From Crocodylus rhombifer (lineage: Eukaryota; Chordata; Crocodylia; Crocodylidae): a stretch of DNA of 64,000 nt. Shown here in pieces: positions 37,105 to 46,660 of the stretch. Numbering within the stretch: the stretch's first letter is position 1; each line of letters begins with the position of its first letter. The notes under the pieces were generated by a model that saw nothing but the letters and a program-made list of their open reading frames with translations, was not told the origin of the DNA and did no database searches. Both the position numbers and the translations under genes were made by a program. The DNA is taken from the NCBI GenBank assembly GCA_038503035.1, contig JAVSML010000973.1:124001-188000 (forward strand), written 5' to 3'.

Positions 37105-39085
37105 GACCTCCTAGGACTGCAGAGGAAGGACTGCTAGAGAAGGAAGAGGACATGGGCTCCCAGGAAGGGGGAAGCTGGAAGCTTGTGACCTCTGGCAGCA
37201 AGCGGAAGTCTTCATCCCCATCTGAACCAGTTCACCTGGAGAATAGATATGGAGCCCTCACAACAGAGGAGAAGGAGCATATTTCATTGGTCTAAGAGGC
37301 CAGGCCAGTCATCCCCAAGGTTGGGAGGATTCAGACTGCTGTGACCAAGAGGAAGCAATGGGTGGTGGTGGTTGGAGACTCCTTTTTGCAGAAGAGTTTG
37401 TTGGCCTGATCTGTCTCAAGAAGTTATCTGTTTGCTGGGAACTCGGATCTGAGAGGTCATGGAGGGATTACTGAGAACCATATGGCTGTCTGATGACTAT
37501 ACCATGCTGCTCATTCATGTGGGTACCAATGATACTGTCAGGGGTGACCCTGAGCAGATTAAAAGCGACTGCAAGAAAAAGAGAAGTTGCACTTTATGTA
37601 AAAGAGCAGTACGATTGCTGAGGGAGGTGGCTGACGTGATTACAAGGCTGCTGACTGTTACCTTGGGAAATTTGTGGCAATCAGTAGATTGGACCAAGCC
37701 AAATATAGTGCCCATCTTTAAGAAAGGGAAGAAGGAAGATCCAGGGAACTACAGACTGGTCAGCCCCACCTCAGCCCCTGGAAAAATCATGGAGCAGATC
37801 CTCAAGGGATCCATTTCAAAGTGCTGCAAGGGGAAGGTGATTAGGAACAGTAGGCCTAGATTTACCAAGGGCAAGGCATGTCTGACCAACCTAATTGCCT
37901 TCAACGATGAGATGACTGGCTCTGTGGATGCAGGGAGACCCGTGGACATGATGAACCTTGACTTGAGCAAGTTTTTTTGATATTTTTGAAAACAACTAAG
38001 GAAGTAGGGATTGGATGAATGGACTTTAAATTGGATAGAAAACTGTGGATTGTCAGGCTTAAATGGCAGTAAGCAATGGCTCAAGGTTTCATTGGCAGCC
38101 AGTATCAAGTGGAGTGCTCCACAGGTTGGGCCTAGGGTGAATTTTGTTCAATATCTCCATCAACGACCTGTAAGATGTGATGGAAGTGCGCACTCAGCAA
38201 GTTTTCAGATAACACCAAGCTGCGGGGAGTGGTAGATATGCTGGAAGGTAAGGGCTCAGATTCAGAGGGACCTCAACAAATTGGAAGATTTGACCAAAAG
38301 AAATCTCAAGGAGTTCAATAAAGATGAGTGCAAAGTCCTGCCCTTAGGATGGAACAATCCCATGAACTGGGAAAGGCTGGGGACCGACTGGTTGTGCAGC
38401 AGCTCTGCAGAAAAGGACCTGGGGGTTATAGAGGACCATAAGCTGAATATGAGCCAGCAGTGTGCTCTTTGATGCCAAGAAGACTAACAGCAAACTGGAC
38501 TTCATTAGTAGGAGTATTGCCAGCAGATTGAGGGAAGTGATTATTCCTCTCGGTTTGGCATTGGCAAAACCACATCTGGAGTACTGTGTCCAGTTTTGGG
38601 CGCACCACTGCAGAAAGGATGTGGACACATTGGAGAGAGTCCAGTGGAGGGGAATGAATGCATCTCGGGGCCTGGGGAACATGACTTGTGAGGAGGGGCT
38701 GAGGGAAATGAGCTGATTGAGTCTACAAAAGAGAAGACCAAGGGGATTGAATAGCAGCCTTCACCTCCCTGCAGGGGGGCTGCAAAGAGGCTGGAGCTGG
38801 GCTGGTCTCGGTGGGGGCAGGTGACAGGACAAGGAGCAATGGGCTCGGGCTGTAGCAAGGGAAGTTGAGGTTGGATATTAGGAAAGATGTTCTCACAAGG
38901 AGCGTAGTGAAGCATTAGAACCAGAGAGGTTGTGGGCTCTCCATCCTTGGAGGTGTTGAAGACCTGGGTAGACAAAGTCTTGGCTGGGATGATGCACTTG
39001 GGGCTGGTCCTGCTTTCAGCAGGGGGTTGGACTAGATGCGACCTCCTGAGAGGTCCCTTCCACCCTTCATTTTCTATGATTGTAT
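37105..39085 (+). mobile_element. CR1 LINE with internal deletion joining ORF1 (SGNH) to ORF2 RT
   Basis: The plus strand from ~37.12 kb shows an ORF1-type region: ENRYGALTTEE, then VVVVGDSFLQKSLL (GDS box) and LLIHVGTNDTVRGD. At ~37575-37620 it passes without a stop into ORF2 sequence: LLREVADVI, then VPIFKKGKKEDPGNYR, FTKGKACLTNLIAF and MNLDLSKFF. Beyond a broken stretch come YTDD-region remnants, the C-terminal LEYCVQFWAHHCRKDVD thumb near 38.58 kb, and a 3' end near 39.08 kb (cttccacccttcattttctatgat). The endonuclease and N-terminal RT are missing. Many stops show it is old. Confidence 0.8.
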
Positions 39086-42000
39086 GTTGACCTGTTGGGC
39101 AGACTGCCTGATGCATAAGCTTTCCAGCTTGTTAACGTATTTCTTCAATCAGAAAAGGAACTAAAATACATATCCTGGCTTGTTTATGAAGGGTTCTGCA
39201 CAGTATCAGCTGAAGAAACCTGATGCCTGAAGATGTAAGGATTGAAATCTGGATTCAAACGATAAGGATAGGAAGTGAATGATGGATCATAAAGATGAGC
39301 AGTCATAACCATTGCTGCCTTTCACTACCGTTGTTCTTTTTTGACAAACACAATGAACTGGGGGAAAAAAAATAAAAAAATGGAACAGTTGTACAAGTCA
39401 GAAACAGCTTCTTAGCTGTCCCGAGACTTCAAGATGGGTGGAACATTCTGAAAAAAGAAGCATGTGTGTTGGCAATGTCTCCTGTTTGTTTCCCAGCGTT
39501 AGGTTGGAATTCACAACATACTTCCACCCCATGCTGACTTGCATTGTTGAAGATGTTCCCCTAAACATGCTGAAGGCCATGTTGTTGTCCTCTACCACCA
39601 CCACCACCTTTTATCCGTATTCCATGTGCAGGCCAGATTCATCTTGGGACGAGGAATGTTTTCCTGGAACGCCTTGGAGGGGAGAAGAGTTCAGAAGTAA
39701 AGTAACAGCCAAGTCGGCCTTAGTTCTTAAGGGTTTGGTGGACCACTTCCATTTCTTGGTGCTCTGAAGTATAGAGATGGCTCTGGGCTTTCTCTTATCC
39801 TGTGATGAGGTTAGATTAACCAGGCCAACTATTTTGTGTTAAATACTGGTTTTAAGGTTCATTGTGGCAAGTTGTTGTAGCAAGACCCTGCTCTTTTTGT
39901 CCAAAAAGTTGCTGCTGGTGAAGTGTTATCCTTCTGGGGTTCCACCCTTATTATTTTTTATCCTAGAAATGTCTCTTGACCTAGAACTTCAGTCAATTGC
40001 TTACGCTTTTTCTGGGCCCAAACTGCACTCTCGAAAAAGTATGCATCATTCCATTACATCTTTTGTAAGCCATATCTGATTTGGCTCCTGCAGCTTTCCC
40101 TGTTATCCTCACTCGGTGATGCTTTGACAACTTGCCTGTTTAAAAAAAAAAAAAAAAAAAAAATCTTTTACTTATCAAGAGCGGGTGGATTTACCTGTGA
40201 GAGAGCTGTGTGTCATTTGCCCATTGCCTCTAAGTGCTGTCTAGCAATCCAGATTCCAGCACCTGTCTGCTTTAAATACGCACAGCTGGGCTGCATGTGT
40301 GCCAGTTGCTTGAAAGAGAGCTACTGGAGACAAGCAGGGGGAAAACACCCAGCACAACTGTGGCATGCTGGTTTTTATAGCTTATAAATTAAAATTGGAA
40401 AGGGTGAGATTTTCCTTGTGGTTCTTTCAGACTTGTGTTTTTTATCGTTATTACATCTATAATATACAGGTCCCTTTATTTGTTTCTATAAAAATTAGCT
40501 AGTAAATTTAAAAATGGAAAAAAGTTAGTAATAGGATCCAGGCTATCTTTGCCAATGATGAAACATTACTACATTTGATGAAATGTAGTCGAGGGCATTA
40601 TTCTTTGCTGTATGTTATACCTGAATGCCATATGTAGGAGGGTTATAAAACTTCTTTCTTTTATGGGAGAGAAGTCAAAGAAATGTGAACTTTGTAATGG
40701 CACTTTTTTGTGAAGGCTGTAAGTTTTTGGTCTTTTTCAGTTTGAGTGGTTTTCAAGTCTGTAGGCAGAAATATACTGGCATTTCCTAGCCACTGGCAAG
40801 AGAGTGGTGTCTAGTGATCAGAAAATGGGCTTCACATTTGCGGGAGAAGAATTTGGTTGCGAGAAGGTTGAGCAAATCAGTCGGTACCTGTTTGGGTCTT
40901 CATAGATGAAATTGTCCCATGCGAAATCAAGGGGAGCTTTGCCATTGGAATTGAAACCCATGCTCAAGAGTCATAACTATTAGATGGGGATAGTGTGCTC
41001 AACCTTTTGGTAGGCAGAAAAGTTGAATGCTAATTGGTGTTAGCAGTTGGGCAGTTGTGAAATGTTAAGTGCTCTTTAGAGGGACAGGTGGCTAACAAGA
41101 CAGGGTTCTTGGTTAGCCTTACTTCAACTTGGGCCAGTGTAATACCATGAGTGACCCTGCTAAGCAGAATGGTGGACAAGGACATCAAAATACAGGAAGG
41201 CCTTGTGAAAGCCGTTTTAGAGAAGATGTTTAGTATTTAGAAGATGACAAGCCTATCTTGTATGTAGGACCAGTATGTTGTTCAAGTTCAGCTTCGTAAT
41301 GCAAACTTAGGGCAATGAAAAGGGTTGGAAAATTATTTTTCAGAAGTCGGTATATAGTCTGTGTCTCTTTTTCTTTGTCATCTTTTTTGCAATATTGATT
41401 ACTGCATCTATTAGAAATTTAAGCCATCAGAGGTAACTTACAAGTATGCAAAAATACCATATTTGAAACTAGTTACCCCAATTCCTACTTGCTGTAAAAA
41501 CAAACAAACAAAAACAAAACAAAAAAAAACCACTTTGAAAAATGCTTCCTTATTTAATCCTGATATGACATGTCCTACTGTGAAGGAAGCTTGTCAGTAA
41601 AATTTGCTACTAATTCTTAAATGCTTTAAGAGATTTTTTTTTTTTTTCCATCAGTCTCTGCAGAATTCACTTGATGAAATAGTGGCTGCATTCAGGCTGG
41701 GTGACCACAACACATTAAGCAGTAATGTACATTCAGTGTCGAACATGACAAGTACTTTAATCTTCCTTGGGGTGGTTACTTAGGCCAGAATTTTCTGCTG
41801 TGGTGTCCCCAAGGTGCCTTTAATTTCGTTTTTAAGACATGCAAATATAAGCAATCTGAGTTTTTCATATTCCACTCCCATTAGCTGAGAACTAAAGGTA
41901 TCCAGGATACCCCAAAATTGGGCTACTCTTACTGCCCATCAGTGGATTTTGAAAAACAGGCGCACCAGTTTGACTCTGAAGCTATTGGTATCCCGGGGGC

Positions 42001-42330
42001 TGAGTTGCACATGTTGCATGGGAACAGTGAAGGCGAGGACATTTCCAGCTGAGTGGGTATTTTTTTTGTGAAGAACAGCTATGCTGGATTTTAAGTGATC
42101 AATCTCTGACTGATACAGCTTTAACCCCCTCCCCTCTTGGGCTATTAGTGCCATGCAGTGAATAATATAAAAATGCAGCATGTTATATGAGAATGTTTAG
42201 TGTAGGTTTAACTTGTGTGAATATATTTAATATATGGTGATTGCTCTCTTAGGGTAAAAAGATATGAAATAACAATACATACATTACTTTGTTAAAACTA
42301 ATGTTGATCTTTTCTTTCTTTACTTTTAAG
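39086..42330. other. AT-rich intronic sequence, nothing recognised
   Basis: The A22 run is the only notable structure. No frames above 110 codons. Confidence 0.55.
40142..40163. repeat. Poly-A tract (A22)
   Basis: Twenty-two A's directly after ttgcctgttt. No retrocopy body was recognised in the preceding 300 nt. Confidence 0.95.
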
Positions 42331-42437
42331 CGATGCTGTCAGGAAATTGCTAAGTTTGGCCGAGGAAAAGCATCCTCCGGATCAAATGGCTCGACTGTGT
42401 TATGCTGCTGATGTTCCTCAGTTTAGAAGAGCTAGTG
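42331..42437 (+). other. Exon-like block of unknown origin (candidate cassette or poison exon)
   Basis: Seen: an excellent polypyrimidine tract and acceptor (ttttctttctttacttttaag) is followed by 107 nt and a plausible donor (gctagtg/gtaggg). One frame is fully open for 35 codons with a helical, exon-like composition: DAVRKLLSLAEEKH, then PPDQMARLCYAADVPQFRRAS. The block has at least four CpGs while the flanks are AT-rich and CpG-poor. I do not recognise the protein and it is not part of the EXOC6B sequence I know. It is not a multiple of three. Read in the phase-0 frame of EXOC6B it meets TGA after 26 codons, so inclusion would truncate the protein. It could be an exon of an unrelated nested transcript, a poison exon, part of a retrocopy, or chance. 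Confidence 0.3.
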
Positions 42438-42796
42438 GTAGGGGGGTTGAAATGCATATCATACTTCTGTGAAATAAATAATGTAAACGGTAACAGCCGT
42501 GGGCTCTGACTTGTCTGTTTTAGCCAAAATGGGGAGACTGTTGAGGTCAGTTGCTAGGATATTTATAAGATAAGATCTTGCTTATTGCTAGAATTAAAAA
42601 TAATGTAATCCTAGATCTGTTTGCTAAAAGTGTATTTTGCATTGAGATTTGTGTGGTTATCCTGGCCAATCTTTTGTATTTGTGAAGGGGGTGGGAGTGT
42701 TGAAAAAGGGGGATTTATCTTCACAATGTCGAGTTGTAAAGCACATGGGAATCTGTCCAGTGTCAGATTTTATCTGATTTCTATTTCATGTATAAG

Positions 42797-42872
42797 GGGC
42801 GATATTCTGGCTCCGTTAAGTCAGTGGCAAAATTCCCATCGACTTCAGCAGAACCAGGGTTTCATCCCTGTT
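42797..42872. repeat. Palindromic MITE-like element
   Basis: Left arm gatattctggctccgttaag, centre cagtggcaaaattcccatcg, right arm acttcagcagaaccagggtt. The arms are imperfect inverted repeats, so the whole ~75 nt can fold into one hairpin. I recall similar 'tggccccattgaagtcaatgg' hairpins as abundant in sauropsid genomes. Confidence 0.6.
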
Positions 42873-44462
42873 ACAGAAACTATTGACTTGTTGATCACCT
42901 GGTAGATGGAACGGAAGTTATTGTTGTAGTTCCCTTGTGTGTGATGGTCAAAGGCAAGTAACCAGTCCTGCAGGGAAAAAATCAGATGTGTATAACACCC
43001 CTTTAAACTCCTCTTCTAGAGTTCAACTTCTGACCCTTCAGGACAACAGGCCATGCACCTATGATGCTGAGAAACCATTTAAAAAACAGTTTTCTTCGTA
43101 GTTTCCACATGGACCTGTAGAGGGCAGAGCATGTACAATAAATAACACTGGGTTTTACGGCATAATTCTGCACACGAATTACTGAAACTTAAGTGTATAT
43201 TTTTTAAATCTCCATGAAGTGTTTCTCTTCATTTTGAGACTGCTAACCATGATAAATTTGAAGTTAATTTATATGGGAATTAAGAGCTACTTTCAAGTCT
43301 CTGGTTACAGCCTGGAGTATTTACAGTACTGCATGATTAGAAGGAAAAAAATCACAGTGGAATGCAAATAATACACAATGGTGGGGGGGAGAAGTCTGTC
43401 CTAGGAACATTCTTTTGAAGAAGGAGGTAGTTGTTCAGTATATTTACTGATAAATTCAGTTTTTGATCAGTTTTTTTGTCTAGATGGTTTTGAGAGAGTG
43501 GATTTATATAGGAGTCCTCTCCTTTTTATTTCTTTTCATAATCTTTCTTAAAAACCCCCCAAAAACCTTGCAGAATAGATGCTGAAAAATTGGTGTACTT
43601 ATCAATAGGGTATTACATCCTGCATTTAAAATCCCAACGCAATCTAAGTGAAAGAGATGTTAAAAAAATTCATATGTAGCTTCTATACAATATGATTTCT
43701 TTAAAAAGAAGAAAAAAGCCCAATATGCATTTAAGTATCCATTATAGATGATGTGCTTGCAGAAGTAGGGGTGACTTTCTTATTCCCTCTGCTTTTTCTT
43801 TCCTTCCTACCCTCCCATGGGATTTTCCTCCCTGGAGAAATTAGGAGATGGACAGAATTATTCTTGGACACTTCAGGAGCAGTGGCAGTTGTATTTTTAT
43901 CATCCTTTCTGTCACTTTTTTGTATAGAAGTTTTTAATAAGAAAAGGTATAATGCTAATTCTGAGGGTATGTCCACACATCAAATGTTCGTGTGAGTACA
44001 GGATAAGCTATCAGAAATGTGATGAGTTAATCTTATGTATAAGCAAAAGAAAATGTTTTTAGTTGAGAATTAAAATATGAGAGAGTTGGTGTGGCTGAGA
44101 CACAGAAGGGTGGATGGGTCTTTCAGGACTTGTGATCTCGGCCAGTCTTTACCGTCTCAGAAGAGTATAGAGGATTCCAGAGATGACATTTTCAAGTTGC
44201 TTTTAATAATCTCAGTGAAGTCTCTGAGCCTAGTAGTGCTAAAATATTTCTGACTCTTTTTTTTTTTTTAAACGATTTTTTCTTTTCAAGGCTTCCAGCT
44301 CTGACTTTTTTTTCCAGCATAAACTCTTTCAGAATAGCCCTCGCGACTTTTTGTGGGCTTTTCCTAAAATACGAATTTGTTAGTCCCAATCCTCATTAAT
44401 TAAGAAGTGTGCCTAAATTGAGTTGGATGCTTGGGAAGGAGTTGTGACTTTCCTTTCTGTAG
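42873..44462. other. AT-rich intronic sequence, nothing recognised
   Basis: No gene, repeat family or RNA feature could be supported. Confidence 0.55.
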
Positions 44463-44690
44463 GCAGGTGGTTCTCAACCTGTTTTGGACTTGAGGCTTTG
44501 CCTCTGTAATATTTGGGAATTCAGTGGCACCTAATTTCAAAACCAGATGAATATATTACAGTGCTTACCCCCACCTACACTGCTTGGGGAGGATCAGGGA
44601 CAAGATCCTGTGCATATCTGCTTATCTCCTCCTACTTCATGGCAGTCTTCAAAGGATCTCACAGGAAGACACCCTAGCTGAGAATTGCCA
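44463..44690. repeat. hAT-like non-autonomous DNA element (candidate)
   Basis: The left end caggtggttctcaacctg and the right end ctagctgagaattgccacta form a degenerate terminal inverted repeat. Such TIRs (CAGTGGTTCTCAACC type) are typical of hAT MITEs. The ~230 nt between have no ORF. An 8-bp target duplication is not clear. Confidence 0.5.
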
Positions 44691-46660
44691 CTACAGGAAG
44701 ACCTGCTATGGAGATTAGTCCAGTAGTTGTACTCCTTGAAGCTGGTCACTTGTCCTTGGGTTTCTACCTATGGGTGGACAAGGCTGGGGTTTCACTTTAG
44801 GACTAGAGATCTGCTTGGGATACATGATCAGGTCTTGCTTGGGCTGTCAGCAAAACTGCAAACTTAAGTAGAAATAGCAATAGGAAACATTCCTTGGTGG
44901 GAGCTTTATGTGTTCTGATATTTTTGAGGGGATCTCCATGCAGAAAGAAAGAAGCAATACCACCATTGTCCCTCTGCTCATTACCTGAACTCTGTGGGCA
45001 CGGTATAAATTGATACGTAATGGATGCCACTGCTGCAACTTAGCTGGGATGTAGGCTGTATGATTTCCACCTTCATCATTACTAAAGGGAATTGGGCATT
45101 CCTTGTGCGAATAAGGGAATCTTCTGCAGGGGTGAGTGGCAGCTCCCACGTAGAGAGAGAGCTGAGTCGGGTGTTGGGGAATCCCTTCAGTTTTTCCAGA
45201 TCCTCCGTTTTAATGTGACTCTATGGCCACCCACCCTTTTTTGACTGCTGAGATGCTGGCCATTGAGAGCTGAACGTGTGCCACCTGCAATGAAGTTAAA
45301 GGCAGGTGGAAGGAGATGCACAAGCGGGTTGGGGCACTGGTAAGTTCCCAGACCTGATGAACCGTTGGTGCAGATGTGATGGAAGACATGAGTGGTTCTC
45401 TGCACAACCTAGTTAAGGAGTGAATCCTTCTGTTTCTCATGGAGGGAGGCCAGAAGGGAACATCATTCATCTGCTCCAAGTCGTGGAAGACTACAGATAG
45501 CTTTGAAGTTGTCGAAGACCAGCTGTGGGACCTGTTATCTCAGATCATTGTGTAAGATCTGACTCAGTCTAGATTTGTGTAGCAAGAGCTCTTTCTTGAC
45601 TGATATTAAGGCTGTCATCTTCCCAGATATTTCATACTAGCTAATCAGACTTGCAGGCTGGCTTGGGAGAAGGCCATAAATGATATATTTTGTCCAAGAT
45701 TCTGTGGCGGCATCCTTGAGTAGTTCTCCGTATCTTCCCATGCTCCCGGATAATCATGATTGTCTAAGATAGGTGCTCAGAATATTCTCTCAATCCAGTG
45801 GGCTGTTTCTCAGACAGAAAACAAAACCCAATTGGCAAATGGAAACAAGCTTCCTTTCCAGATTCTGCTTTTATCTATGGTGTCCTAGATGAGGGATGGT
45901 AGAGTGCGTTGTGAAGCGCAGCAGCTTTGAAGCTCCCACAGACAAAATGGCTTTTTGAAAAGAAAACAGCTGGGGCCAAAATTGGAGAAAGCCACTCAAA
46001 AATGTCTTCCAGTTATTTAGTAAGTATCCAAGTTAAGAGAAGTAATGCCTTAAGAGAAGTAATGCCAGGGCAGAGACCCAGGCACTTAATCCTAGCTTTG
46101 ACATGGACCTGTCGTGTTACTCAACGTTTTTGTGCCTCCAGTTCCCCTCTGAAGAAAGGGGTATCAATCAATAGTAACAGTCAGTGTAAGAGGAGCTTCA
46201 CAAGGGTCTTGCCAGGATCGTGGCATATTATTTTAGGCATACTAAAACGTGTACTGAAAGGCAGTTTCTACTCCAAATGCACATCTTCCAAACTTTTTTG
46301 ATATTGCTGTTCCAAGAGTTTTTCTTGTCAAACTGCTATAGCTATGCTAGCTAGCAACTAGTTTTCATGAGGGAGGCATGGATGGGCTAGCAAACAGAGG
46401 GCTGACCTCTAAAGAAAGGAAAAGGACTGGTGAGTTGGGTTGCCATGTTTAAAAAGGCTGGCTGTCCCCTTGAGAACAGGCAGCCAGTCCTGTGAAGGAC
46501 ATGCGCATGTGGAACGTTTTGCTAATGAGCAGGGATCCTGGTTTTTTCTTATTTTAAAAAACAAAAATCCCCAATTTTCAGATTAAAAATAACTCAAAAT
46601 CCATATTTTTCCATGATTAAAATGAAAAGTCACTAACTTTTCCTCTTGATTGATAGTTCT
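44691..46660. other. Intronic sequence, nothing recognised
   Basis: The largest frame is 124 codons (45927-46298, plus), without a domain. The last ~150 nt before the CR1 is AT-rich with repeated 'aaaatcc' words. Confidence 0.5.

Noticed and set aside
34696..40163. Poly-A runs at 34696-34720 and 40142-40163 as ends of processed pseudogenes
   Set aside because: No retrocopied coding sequence is recognisable upstream of either run, and no target duplications were seen.
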